This document shows, piece after piece, positions 27,029 to 35,725 of a DNA stretch of 64,000 nucleotides (the stretch's first letter is position 1; every line of letters starts with the position of its first letter). The stretch covers positions 4,281-68,280 of the forward strand of contig DATLQW010000105.1 in the NCBI GenBank assembly GCA_035535035.1, read 5' to 3'. The translations under genes were made by a program, and so were the position numbers. Origin of the DNA: JASHVB01 sp035535035 (GTDB lineage: Bacteria > Pseudomonadota > Alphaproteobacteria > Acetobacterales > Acetobacteraceae). Under the pieces are notes generated by a model that was not told the DNA's origin, ran no database searches, and worked only from the letters and a program-made list of their open reading frames with translations.

Positions 27029-28900
27029 TCACCGAAATCCGCCGACCACCTCCAGCACCGCCGTCCCATAGCGTTGCAGCTTTGAGGCGCCGACGCCCTT
27101 GATCTGCGCCAGCTCGTCGAGGTTCGCGGGCCGCACCGCCGCGACCTCGCGCAGCGTCGTGTCGTGGAAGATCACGTAGGGCGGCACCGACTGTCCCTTG
27201 GCTTCCGCCGCGCGCCAGGCACGCAGCGCCTCGAACAGCGTTTCCGCCGCCGGCCCGGCAATCGGCGCGACGCCGACAGCGGTCCCGCGCCGCCGCTCCG
27301 GCCGCTCCACCTCGCGCGGCCGGCGCGGCGTGTCCTGCCGCAGCATCACCGGCGTTTCGCCGCGCAGGATCGGCCGCGCCTTGTCCTGCACCAGGAACAA
27401 CCCGCCATGCCCCGCGGTGTCCACGTCAAGCGCGCCCAGCGCGATCAATTGCCGGATCAGCCCGCGCCAGAACGGCGGCGCGTGCCCGGCGCCCACGCCG
27501 AACGTCGGCAGCTTGTCATGCCGATGCCGCAGCACCGCTTCCGTCTGCTCGCCGCGCAGCACGGCGATGACATGCAGGGCGCCGAAAATCTGGTCGGTGC
27601 GATACACCGCCGACAGCACCTTCTGCGCCTCGACCGTGGCATCCAGCGTGATCGGCGGCGCATCGCAATTGTCGCAATGCCCGCAATCGCCGGAGAACTC
27701 TTCGCCGAAGCAGGCGAGCAAGGCGTGCGTGCGGCAGGTCACCGCCTCGGTCAGCGCGACGATCTCTTCAAGTTTGGTGCGCATCACCCGCTTCTGCGCA
27801 TCCGGTGCCGCGGATTGCGCCAGCCAGTGCCGCGCCTGCGCGACATCCTGGCCGCCGAACAGCAGCAGTGTCTCGGCCGGATCGCCGTCGCGTCCGGCGC
27901 GGCCGATCTGCTGGTACCAGGCCTCGGGACTGTCCGGCATGTCCAGATGCACGACGAAGCGCACGTCGGGCCGATCGACGCCCATGCCGAACGCGATCGT
28001 CGCCACGACGATCACCGGCTCCCCGGAGCGGAACCGCGCCGCCGCCGCGCGCTTGTGCTCCGGCTCCAGCCCGGCATGGAAGGCAACCGCGGGAAAGCCT
28101 TTTTCCCCGAGCTTCGCCGCGACCCGCTCGGTCTTGGCGCGGGAGCCGCAATAGACGATGCCGCATTCGTTCGGGTGGCGGGCGAGAAACTCCAGCAACT
28201 GCGCCGTCTCGCCCACCTTCGCCGCGGCGGCAAGATGCAAATTCGGCCGATGGAAGCTGGAGAGAAAAACCGCCGCGTCGTCCATGCGCAGCGCGCTCAT
28301 GATGTCGCGGCGGGTGCGCGGATCGGCGGTCGCGGTCAGCGCGATGCGCGGCACGCCGGGAAACCGCTCCGGCAGGCAGGCGAGTTCACGGTATTCCGGG
28401 CGGAACTCGTGGCCCCATTGCGAGACGCAGTGCGCCTCGTCGATGGCAATCAGCGCGATCCGCAGCCGCGACAGCCGATCGAGCGTGCCATTCCCCAGCA
28501 GCCGTTCCGGCGACACGTACAGCAGATCCAACTGCTGCTCGATCAGGTCGCGCGCGACGCCGCGGGCTTCCGCGGGATCGAGGTCGGAATGCAGCGCGCC
28601 GGCGGCGACGCCGACCTGGCGCAACGCCGCGACCTGGTCGTCCATCAGCGCGATCAGCGGCGAAACGATCACCGCGGTGCCCGGGCGGCACAAGGCGGGC
28701 ACCTGGTAGCACAGGCTCTTGCCGCCGCCGGTCGGCATCAGCACCAGCGCGTCGCCACCGCCGAGGACATGCTGGATCACGGCTTCCTGCGCGCCGCGAA
28801 AACCGGGAAAGCCAAACACACGACGCAGCACCGCTTGCGGTGCCGTTGCCGGCGCCTGATCGCGCAGTGCCGGCGCCTGATCGAGCAGTGATTGAAGCAC
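27029..28900 (-). CDS. recQ: ATP-dependent DNA helicase RecQ
   Basis: A 623-residue 3'-5' helicase for recombination and repair. Visible are Walker A in LMPTGGGKSLCYQ, the DEAH box in IAIDEAHCVSQWGHEFRP, motif VI QQIGRAGRDG, the zinc-binding cysteines (CRTHALLACFGEEF then CGHCDNC), a winged-helix region and a C-terminal HRDC domain (DELAQIKGVGASKLQRYG). The N-terminus contains a 21-bp in-frame duplication (LDQAPALRDQAPA). Two bp separate its start from the stop of the OmpA-like gene, which reads the same way upstream. Confidence 0.93.
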   Translation of the reverse strand: MLQSLLDQAPALRDQAPATAPQAVLRRVFGFPGFRGAQEAVIQHVLGGGDALVLMPTGGGKSLCYQVPALCRPGTAVIVSPLIALMDDQVAALRQVGVAAGALHSDLDPAEARGVARDLIEQQLDLLYVSPERLLGNGTLDRLSRLRIALIAIDEAHCVSQWGHEFRPEYRELACLPERFPGVPRIALTATADPRTRRDIMSALRMDDAAVFLSSFHRPNLHLAAAAKVGETAQLLEFLARHPNECGIVYCGSRAKTERVAAKLGEKGFPAVAFHAGLEPEHKRAAAARFRSGEPVIVVATIAFGMGVDRPDVRFVVHLDMPDSPEAWYQQIGRAGRDGDPAETLLLFGGQDVAQARHWLAQSAAPDAQKRVMRTKLEEIVALTEAVTCRTHALLACFGEEFSGDCGHCDNCDAPPITLDATVEAQKVLSAVYRTDQIFGALHVIAVLRGEQTEAVLRHRHDKLPTFGVGAGHAPPFWRGLIRQLIALGALDVDTAGHGGLFLVQDKARPILRGETPVMLRQDTPRRPREVERPERRRGTAVGVAPIAGPAAETLFEALRAWRAAEAKGQSVPPYVIFHDTTLREVAAVRPANLDELAQIKGVGASKLQRYGTAVLEVVGGFR

Positions 28901-28902
28901 CG

Positions 28903-29289
28903 TCAGTGACTGCCGAGGCTGATCTCGACCCGGCGGCTCTGTTGCGACGACAGCGCGAAATGCACCGAGCCCCGGCCGCGGCCCCGCATGCGCGGCACCG
29001 GCACGCCGTCGGCCTGCAACCGGTCCATCACGACCTGCGCGCGCAGGTCGGTCAGCAGCGCGTTCGCCTTGCGGCTGCCGGTGGGATCGGCAAAGCCTTC
29101 GACATGCACGGCAACGCCAGGATGCGCCTTGGCATAGGCGCCGGCCTGGCCGATCACCGCCAGCGCCGCGTTGTCAAGCCTGGCGGACCATTCCTGGAAG
29201 AACACGACGAAGGTCCGCGCCGGCGGCTCCGCGCCATCGGCGCGCGCCAACACGAAACACAACAGGAACAAGAACGCGATGCGGCGCAT
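28903..29289 (-). CDS. Small OmpA-like periplasmic protein
   Basis: A 128-residue exported protein. It has a signal peptide (MRRIAFLFLLCFVLARADGA) and then a compact OmpA C-terminal (peptidoglycan-binding) domain with VHVEGFADPTGSRKANALL and SSQQSRRVEISL. The arginine of the usual NxxLSxxRA motif is kept as LTDLRAQVV. There is no beta-barrel or lipobox, so it is a free periplasmic peptidoglycan binder. Its stop is 2 bp from the recQ start, so the two may be co-transcribed. Confidence 0.75.
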   Translation of the reverse strand: MRRIAFLFLLCFVLARADGAEPPARTFVVFFQEWSARLDNAALAVIGQAGAYAKAHPGVAVHVEGFADPTGSRKANALLTDLRAQVVMDRLQADGVPVPRMRGRGRGSVHFALSSQQSRRVEISLGSH

Positions 29290-29463
29290 GGCCGATTCCC
29301 TCGGAGACGGAATTGTCCGTTCTCCTGCCCGAGCGGTGAACGCGCCGTCAACAGCGATGCGGCATGCGGTGGAATCTTAACCAGCCGCGGCAATGCTGGT
29401 GGCGTTGCAGGAGCCGATGACACGCAGGTTGCGCCGCGTGATGGCGGCCCTTACGATCCGCTG

Positions 29464-29775
29464 ATGGAGGCACGCGTTTCGCGACTGGAGGAGGAGATGC
29501 GCGAGGAGCAGACCGCGCGGTCGCGAATGGAGGCGGCCATCATCCGGATCGAAGCGATGCTGACCGCGACGTTGCCGCATCTCGCGACCAAGGCTGACCT
29601 GGCCGACCTGAGAAGCGAGATGAAGGCGGACTACGCCGACCTGAAGGCGGACCTGAAATCCGATATCGCCCGGCTCGACGCCGACAAGCCGGGCAAGGCA
29701 TACATGTGGGGCGTCCTGGCGGTGCTGCCAACCGCATATGCGTGCGGCCTCGCTGCTCTTGCCGTGTTGAAATAG
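29464..29775 (+). CDS. Coiled-coil protein with C-terminal membrane anchor
   Basis: A 103-residue protein. It has a heptad-rich helix (MEARVSRLEEEMREEQTARS and onward to about residue 75) and a final hydrophobic segment (YMWGVLAVLPTAYACGLAALAVL) anchoring it in the inner membrane. Sequence upstream in the same frame (ADDTQVAPRDGGPYDPL) looks coding-like, but only GTT or GCC codons occur there. ATG 29464 is therefore used, though the real start could be earlier. Function unknown. Confidence 0.6.
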   Translation: MEARVSRLEEEMREEQTARSRMEAAIIRIEAMLTATLPHLATKADLADLRSEMKADYADLKADLKSDIARLDADKPGKAYMWGVLAVLPTAYACGLAALAVLK

Positions 29776-29783
29776 CGGTCCCG

Positions 29784-31409
29784 CTACGCCGCAGCCGCGA
29801 CCGCCTTGCCGCCCGCCAGCCGCCAGATCCGGTCCAGCCGCTCCACCCCGGTCAGGCGGTGGGCGATCAGCACCAGCGTGCGGCCCTCGGCAACGTCGTT
29901 CAACGTGGCCAGGAACGCACGCTCGGTCGCGGCGTCCAGCCCGGCGCAAGGCTCGTCGAGCACCAGGATCGGAGCAGTGGACAACAGCGTGCGGGCGAGC
30001 GCCAGCCGGCGTCCCTGGCCGCCGGAGAACCGCGTGCCGCCCTCGCCCACCCAGGTGTCCAACCGGTCCGGCAACGCGCGCACCATCTCACCGATGCGGG
30101 CGGCATCCAACGCTTGCCATAACGCGGCCTCGTCCGCGTCGGGACGCGCGAGCAGGAGGTTGGCACGGATCGTGTCGTCGAACAGGTGGGTGGCTTGGCC
30201 GAGCCAGGCGAACCGCGCATGGACCTCGGCGGCGGACAGCGTGGCGAGATCGACGCCGCCCAGGCGCACGCTGCCTTGTTGTGGCGCCACCACCTTCAGC
30301 GCCATGGCGGCGAGGGTGGATTTTCCCCCGCCGGACGGTCCCAGGATGGCGACGCGCGTGGCTTCGGGGATTTCCAGCGTCAGCCCATCGAACACCGGCG
30401 CGCGATCGGGTGCCCAGCGGAAATGCACCGCGTCGAAGCGCAGCGCGAACCCGCCGGGCATCGGCGCGGGCGCGGGCGGATCGGGCACCGCGACCGGTGC
30501 CTCCGCCGCTTCCAGCACGCGCCGCGCCGCGGCGGCGGCGTGACCGGCGAGCGCGCCGGCGCGCGGCAAGCCGCCGACCGCCTCGAACGCCGCCGTGACC
30601 AGGAAGGCCGCCAGGATCGCGCCTGCCGGGTTGGCGCCGGCGGCCAGCAGCACCGCGAAGATCGCCGCCTGGCCGCAGAGAAACGCACCGGCGCCGGCCA
30701 GCGCGGTGCGCCGGGCCAGATCGTGCTGCGCCGAGAGCAAGGCCGCCTCGCGCGCCTGCACCGCGGCGATCATGCGGCCCTCGGCGCCGAAGGCTCGCAC
30801 CTCACGCAGTCCGGTCAGCGCGTCGAGCGCGGCGATCCGCAGGGAACTCGTGGTTGCGGCGAGCCGGCCGCCGGAGTCCCTGGCTGTGCGGGCGGCCAGC
30901 CAGGGCAGAAGCAGGGCGGCGACGGCGAACAGCAGGCCGATCGCCGCCGCGAGGCCGGCCGCGTGCCGGCCGATCACGATCAGCAGCACGGGCAGCAGCA
31001 GCACGGCCCCGGCGAGCGGCACCAGGATGCGCAGATACAGCCCGTCCAACGCCTCCACGTCGCCGACCAGCCGCGCCAGCACGTCACCGGCATGGCGGAA
31101 GCCCAGGCCGCCCGCGGCGGTGCGCGCGAGGTGGCGAAAGAACCAGACGCGCAGGTCCGCCAGCGCGCGGAAGGTGGCGGCGTGCGTCACCAGGCGGTCG
31201 AGGTAGCGCAGCACGACCCGCGCCCCGCCGAGGCCGCGGAAGGCGACCGGCGCCACCAGCACGCCGGCGGCGACCGCGGTGCCGATCATCGCCCCGGACA
31301 TTGCCATCAGTGCGACGCCGCAGGCGAGCGCCGCCAGGGCGATGATGAGGCCGGCGGCGAGCCAGCCGGCCCGGGCGCGCCACAGGGCGAGGATGCGAAG
31401 CAGGTCCAT
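29784..31409 (-). CDS. cydC: Thiol reductant ABC exporter subunit CydC
   Basis: A 541-residue half-transporter with a six-helix membrane domain (1-310) and an ATPase domain. Walker A is GPSGGGKST, the signature is FSGGQGRRLALAR and Walker B is ILVLDEPCAGLD. Overall order and the RVVLRYLDRLVTHAATFRALADLR segment match CydC, which with CydD exports cysteine/glutathione to the periplasm for cytochrome bd assembly. No cydD or cydAB is present beside it. Upstream is decayed DNA. It may pair with a distant CydD or act as a homodimer. Confidence 0.8.
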   Translation of the reverse strand: MDLLRILALWRARAGWLAAGLIIALAALACGVALMAMSGAMIGTAVAAGVLVAPVAFRGLGGARVVLRYLDRLVTHAATFRALADLRVWFFRHLARTAAGGLGFRHAGDVLARLVGDVEALDGLYLRILVPLAGAVLLLPVLLIVIGRHAAGLAAAIGLLFAVAALLLPWLAARTARDSGGRLAATTSSLRIAALDALTGLREVRAFGAEGRMIAAVQAREAALLSAQHDLARRTALAGAGAFLCGQAAIFAVLLAAGANPAGAILAAFLVTAAFEAVGGLPRAGALAGHAAAAARRVLEAAEAPVAVPDPPAPAPMPGGFALRFDAVHFRWAPDRAPVFDGLTLEIPEATRVAILGPSGGGKSTLAAMALKVVAPQQGSVRLGGVDLATLSAAEVHARFAWLGQATHLFDDTIRANLLLARPDADEAALWQALDAARIGEMVRALPDRLDTWVGEGGTRFSGGQGRRLALARTLLSTAPILVLDEPCAGLDAATERAFLATLNDVAEGRTLVLIAHRLTGVERLDRIWRLAGGKAVAAAA

Positions 31410-31513
31410 GGGCGGGTGTTTTCACCCGCGTCCGGGCGGATGCAAGGGGTGGGTTGTGGGTGGCCGCTCGGCCTCGACGCTTCCTTTGGGTCCACATTTG
31501 TGCGGCATTGACA

Positions 31514-31737
31514 ATGCGCGCCGAGCTGGATCAACCGACAAGAGTCAGCAACCTTGAAGATCACGGCGTAGACTTCAAGGATGCCGCCCGGATTTTCGAG
31601 GCGTCTTTCTCGAGGCCGGCGACGAGCGCAGCGACCTTGGCGAGCAATGCTATCGCGGCTTGGGCGGTGTCGGCGACGACTGCTTGAGGTCGCCTTCACA
31701 GGGCGCGCGAGGTGGTCGACGTCGAAATCGTCGCCTG
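31514..31737 (+). pseudogene. BrnT-type toxin relic with two frameshifts
   Basis: From ATG 31514 the plus strand reads LDQPTRVSNLEDHGVDFKDA then ARIFEA, matching BrnT (SNLxKHGVxFxDAxxIF). Near 31606 the match moves to another frame: LEAGDERSDLGEQCYRGLGG then VGDD (DDR.DYGE.R pattern). Near 31683 it moves again: LEVAFTGRA, the next BrnT strand. Two single-base frameshifts and a lost C-terminus make it dead. No BrnA antitoxin was identified. BrnT is an RNase toxin of type II systems. Confidence 0.65.
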
Positions 31738-31790
31738 ACTGACGTTGTAGCCGCGGGCGACATTGCAGGATTGCGCCGCGATGCCGATCG
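31696..31790 (-). pseudogene. Possible serine-recombinase C-terminal fragment
   Basis: Minus-strand translation ends AAQSCNVARGYNVSQATIST then STTSRAL and a stop at 31696. The ARGYNVSQATIS part resembles the C-terminal helix-turn-helix of Hin/resolvase proteins. No catalytic domain is readable upstream. It overlaps, antisense, the broken end of the BrnT relic, so it may mark an old insertion. The rest of 31800-32243 shows no gene. Confidence 0.3.
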
Positions 31791-32243
31791 AACCCGTGCC
31801 TCCATCCGCCCAACTCGCTGCCGGACAGCCTCGACGGCTTCGGCCGTGCGGTCCGGCAAGCCGGCAGCCTCGATGTGCCGGCCGTTAGGCGACGCCCATA
31901 AATAAGCGAACCAGTCGTCACGGGACGGGATGCCGCAGAACGACGGCCCTCCGCCACCTGATTCGACTATTCGTGGGCGTCGCCGTACGCGTGATCGCCG
32001 GGTCGAAGCCGTGCCGCATCGAGGCACAACGCCATGCCAGGCGGTCCCTCGACGCGCCGGCTGGTCGGGCGCCGCCTGCCGCAGTCCGGACCCAGTGCAA
32101 GAGGCCGTGCCCCGCAACCGTCCGTCGCGGAAACGTCACCAAGTGGGTGCCCTGCCCATGCTGCATGGCAGCATGCCTTGCGGGGGACAGGTCGCAAGCC
32201 AGCTTATTGCCTGCCTACAAACGACCGCTGGACGCCCCCTCCC

Positions 32244-33335
32244 ATGTCCCACACCGCGACCCTCCTCCTGGAAGACGCCGCCCTCCGCCCCGCCGCACGA
32301 GGCCGCCGGCGCGTCCGCCTGCTGCGATGGGTGCTGATGGGCGGCGGCGTCATCGTCGTGGCCGCCGGTGCCCTGTTGTACTGGCTGGACGGCGGCCGCT
32401 ACGCCAGCACCGACGATGCCTACGTCCAGGCCGACGGCCTGACCCTGTCCACCGACGTATCCGGCATTGTTGCGGACATCCCGGTACATGAAGGCGAGAC
32501 GGTGAAGCAGGGCCAGGTGCTGTTCTTGCTCGACCCGTTGAAATTCCAGATCGCACTGGACAACGCCGAGGCCAACCTGGCGCAGACCCGCCTGAACCTC
32601 GAGGCGATGCAGGCCGACTACCAGGCGGCGTTGCGCGACGCGGCGGCGAAGCGGGCGCAGGTCAGCGGCGACCAGGCCACCTATGACCGGTTCGCCGCGC
32701 TGGCGAAGCAGCATGCCGTGACCCAGCAGGAAACCGATGACGCGCGCTACAAGCTCGCGACCGACCAGGCGACCTTGGGTGCCAGCAGGATGCAGGCGCG
32801 CGGGCAACTGGCTCGGCTGGCCGGCAAGCCCGGCCTGCCGATCGAGCAGATGCCGGCTTACCGGCAGGCGGCGGCACAGGTGGCCGAGGCTCGGCGCGAA
32901 CTGGCCCACTCCATCGTGCGCGCGCCCTATGACGGCGTCGTCACCCAGGTGAACAAGCTGCAGCCGGGCATGTTCCTGCCCGCCGGGACCGCCGCATTCG
33001 GTTTCATCTCCACCCAGCATGTCTGGATCGAAGCCGAGCCGAAGGAGACGCAACTCACCTGGACCCGGCAAGGCGACCACGCGACAGTGACGATCGATGC
33101 CTATCCCGGCCGCGTTTGGGACGGCGTGGTGCAGAGCGTCGCCCCCGCCACCGACCAGCAATTTTCCCTTCTGCCGGCGGAAAACTCGTCGGGCAACTGG
33201 GTGAAGGTGGTGCAGCGGCTGCCGGTACGGGTGCAAATCGAGCGCCATCCTGGCGATCTGCCGCTGTCGGCCGGCATGAGTGCCACGGTGGACATCGACA
33301 CCGGCCACACCCGCTCGCTGGCGGACCTGTTCTGA
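32244..33335 (+). CDS. HlyD/EmrA-family membrane fusion protein
   Basis: The periplasmic adaptor of an efflux pump: 363 residues with one N-terminal membrane helix (about 30-48), then TDDAYVQADGLTLSTDVSGI, a long alpha-hairpin (about 95-200), the second lipoyl half ARRELAHSIVRAPYDGVVTQ and a beta-barrel ending in LSAGMSATVDIDT. It joins an inner-membrane DHA2 carrier to an outer-membrane channel. The start codon of that carrier lies 7 bp after its stop, an emrAB-like operon. No adjacent regulator or TolC gene is seen. Confidence 0.88.
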   Translation: MSHTATLLLEDAALRPAARGRRRVRLLRWVLMGGGVIVVAAGALLYWLDGGRYASTDDAYVQADGLTLSTDVSGIVADIPVHEGETVKQGQVLFLLDPLKFQIALDNAEANLAQTRLNLEAMQADYQAALRDAAAKRAQVSGDQATYDRFAALAKQHAVTQQETDDARYKLATDQATLGASRMQARGQLARLAGKPGLPIEQMPAYRQAAAQVAEARRELAHSIVRAPYDGVVTQVNKLQPGMFLPAGTAAFGFISTQHVWIEAEPKETQLTWTRQGDHATVTIDAYPGRVWDGVVQSVAPATDQQFSLLPAENSSGNWVKVVQRLPVRVQIERHPGDLPLSAGMSATVDIDTGHTRSLADLF

Positions 33336-33342
33336 GGTCGCC

Positions 33343-34908
33343 ATGCCGTCGCAGGCCAACCCTCCGGTGCCGCAATCCCCGGCACCACAATCGCGGGTGC
33401 CACACCGGACGCTGATCACCATCTGCGCCATGGCGGCGACGCTGATGCAGGCGCTGGATTCCACCATCGCCAACGTGGCGCTGCCCTATATGCAGGGCAG
33501 CCTGTCGGCCAGCACCGATCAAATCACGTGGGTGCTGACCTCGTACATCACCGCGGCGGCAATCATGACCGCGCCGGTCGGCTGGCTATCCAACCGGTTC
33601 GGCCAGAAGGCGGTCTTTCTCGTATCGCTGATCGGCTTCACCGTCACCTCGATGCTGTGCGGGATCGCCGGTTCGCTGGGCGAGATCGTGCTGTTCCGGC
33701 TGCTCCAGGGCGTATTCGGCGCGGCGCTGGTGCCGCTGTCGCAGTCCACGATGCTGGAGATCTACCCGCCCGAGCAACGCGGCTCGGCCATGGCGATCTG
33801 GGGCATGGGCGTGATGATCGGCCCGATCCTGGGGCCGACGCTCGGCGGCTATCTCACTGAATTCTACAACTGGCGCTTTGTGTTCTTCGTCAACCTGCCG
33901 TTCGGCGTGCTGGCGGCCGCGGGCCTCGGCGCTTTTCTCCCCCGCACGGAGCCGCGCCCCGGGTTGCGCTTCGACTGGACCGGATTCGGCCTGTTCGCCA
34001 TTGGCATTGCCGGGCTGCAACTGATGCTGGACCGCGGCGAGACCAAGGACTGGTTCGGCTCGACCGAGATCGTGATCGAGGCGGTGATGGCTGGCCTCGG
34101 CCTCTATTTGTTCGTCGTGCATCTTGCCACGTCGGACCAGCCGTTCGTCCACCCGCGCATCTTTCGGGATCGCAACCTGGCCGTCGGACTGGCGGTGATG
34201 TTCGCGGTCGGCCTTTTGCTGCTGGCAGTCTCGGCGCTGCTGGCGCCCTGGCTCCAGGAACTGGGCCATTACCCGGTGGAAGCGGCCGGATTGGCGATGG
34301 CGCCGCGCGGTATCGGCACGATGGCGGCGATGCTGATCGCCGCACGCCTGGCAAACCGCGTGGACGGGCGGCTGCTGATGGGGATCGGCGTCGCCATCCT
34401 GGCCTGGAGCCTGTGGCGCATGACCGGATGGACACCCGCCGTGGCGGAATCGGAGGTGGTGGTCAACGCCGTCATCCAGGGCTTCGGCTTTGGCTTCGTC
34501 TTCCTGCCGCTGCAGGTGATCGCCTTCGCCACCCTCGAACCGGCGCTGCGCACCGAGGGCACCGCGCTGCTGAGTCTGCTGCGCAACATCGGCATGGCGA
34601 TCGGCGTCTCGGTGACCGAGGCGCTGCTGACCCGGAACACGCAGATCGAGCATTCGGTGCTGGCCGGCTATGTCACGACGCTTAACCGCGCCCTCGGCGG
34701 CGGCACGCTGGCACATGTGCTGTCGCTGACCACACCGCTCGGCGCGCAGGCGGTCGATGCCATGGTGAACCAGCAGGCGCAGATCATTGCTTACAACGAC
34801 GACTTCAAGCTGATGATGCTGACGACGCTCCCGATCCTGCTGCTATTGCCGCTGCTGCGCGGGCAGCCCGGCGGCACGCCGGGATCTCACGCCGCAATTA
34901 TGGAGTGA
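33343..34908 (+). CDS. DHA2 (EmrB/QacA) MFS drug-efflux transporter
   Basis: A 521-residue, 14-helix proton-driven multidrug exporter. Family signs are LDSTIANVALPYMQGSL in helix 1 (motif D1), ITWVLTSYITAAAIM, GWLSNRFGQK (motif A), FRLLQGVFGAALVPLSQS (motif B) and GPILGPTLGGYLTEFYNWR (motif C). It pairs with the upstream membrane fusion protein to form an EmrAB-type complex. Substrates cannot be inferred. Confidence 0.9.
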   Translation: MPSQANPPVPQSPAPQSRVPHRTLITICAMAATLMQALDSTIANVALPYMQGSLSASTDQITWVLTSYITAAAIMTAPVGWLSNRFGQKAVFLVSLIGFTVTSMLCGIAGSLGEIVLFRLLQGVFGAALVPLSQSTMLEIYPPEQRGSAMAIWGMGVMIGPILGPTLGGYLTEFYNWRFVFFVNLPFGVLAAAGLGAFLPRTEPRPGLRFDWTGFGLFAIGIAGLQLMLDRGETKDWFGSTEIVIEAVMAGLGLYLFVVHLATSDQPFVHPRIFRDRNLAVGLAVMFAVGLLLLAVSALLAPWLQELGHYPVEAAGLAMAPRGIGTMAAMLIAARLANRVDGRLLMGIGVAILAWSLWRMTGWTPAVAESEVVVNAVIQGFGFGFVFLPLQVIAFATLEPALRTEGTALLSLLRNIGMAIGVSVTEALLTRNTQIEHSVLAGYVTTLNRALGGGTLAHVLSLTTPLGAQAVDAMVNQQAQIIAYNDDFKLMMLTTLPILLLLPLLRGQPGGTPGSHAAIME

Positions 34909-34956
34909 CGCGGCGCTCCGGCGGCGCTATTGTTGCGCTGCCGGATGGGGGGAGCC

Positions 34957-35700
34957 ATGCCAGACGTCGCCGTCTCCGTGATCAACGCCAGCAGCGTCGT
35001 GACCGACGACGAATGCCGCACGCTGGTCGCCGCGCTGCAGCAGCAGGTGGCGCGGGATTTCGCGCCGATCTGGGGCGTCGGCGCGGGCCTGACATTCGTG
35101 CCGAGCGGAGGAAAACCCGCCGCCGGCACGTGGTGGCTCAGCATCCTCGACAACACCGACCGGGCCGGCGTGCTGGGCCATCATGACCTGACGCCGGACG
35201 GGCTGCCGGTGGCGAAATCCTTCGCCGGCACCGACAAGCATTACGGCCATTCCTGGACGGTGACCGCGAGCCACGAACTGCTGGAGATGCTGGCCGATCC
35301 CGACATCAACCTGACCGTGTTCGTGCATCCCGAACAAGGCAACGGCAAGCTGTACGCGTATGAGGTGTGCGACCCCTGCCAGGACGATTCGTTCGGCTAT
35401 GACATCGACGGCGTGACGGTCTGCGATTTCGTCTATCCGGCGTATTTCCAGACGTTTCGCCAGCCCAACAGCACGCGCTTCGACCATTTGGGCAAGTTGC
35501 AGAAGCCGGTGCCCGCGATGCTGGACGGCGGCTATATCAGTGCGTTCGACGTGAACGGCTCGACCGGCTGGCACCAGGAGACGGCGGCGACGCTCGATCC
35601 CGCAACCAATCGCGCGTTGATCCGCGGCCGCACCTCCAGCCGGCGGGTGCGGCGGCGGCTGCCACGATCGGCCTGGGTGACGTCGACGGCATTCAAGTAG
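34957..35700 (+). CDS. Unrecognised protein with HELLE-like motif
   Basis: A 247-residue protein of unknown function. The core runs from INASSVVTDDECRTLVAALQ through VGHHDLTPDGLPVAKSFAG-like sequence (LGHHDLTPDGLPVA), WTVTASHELLEMLADPDINL, YAYEVCDPCQDDSFGYDIDG, to an Arg-rich tail. The HELLEMLADP helix followed by an EVCDPC segment suggests a zinc or metal site, perhaps a metallopeptidase-like fold, but canonical HExxH is not met. ATG 34957 follows GGGGGGAGCC. There is no signal peptide. It stands between the pump genes and a methyltransferase. Confidence 0.65.
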   Translation: MPDVAVSVINASSVVTDDECRTLVAALQQQVARDFAPIWGVGAGLTFVPSGGKPAAGTWWLSILDNTDRAGVLGHHDLTPDGLPVAKSFAGTDKHYGHSWTVTASHELLEMLADPDINLTVFVHPEQGNGKLYAYEVCDPCQDDSFGYDIDGVTVCDFVYPAYFQTFRQPNSTRFDHLGKLQKPVPAMLDGGYISAFDVNGSTGWHQETAATLDPATNRALIRGRTSSRRVRRRLPRSAWVTSTAFK

Positions 35701-35725
35701 CTTCCGCGATACTGGCCGAGTCCTG

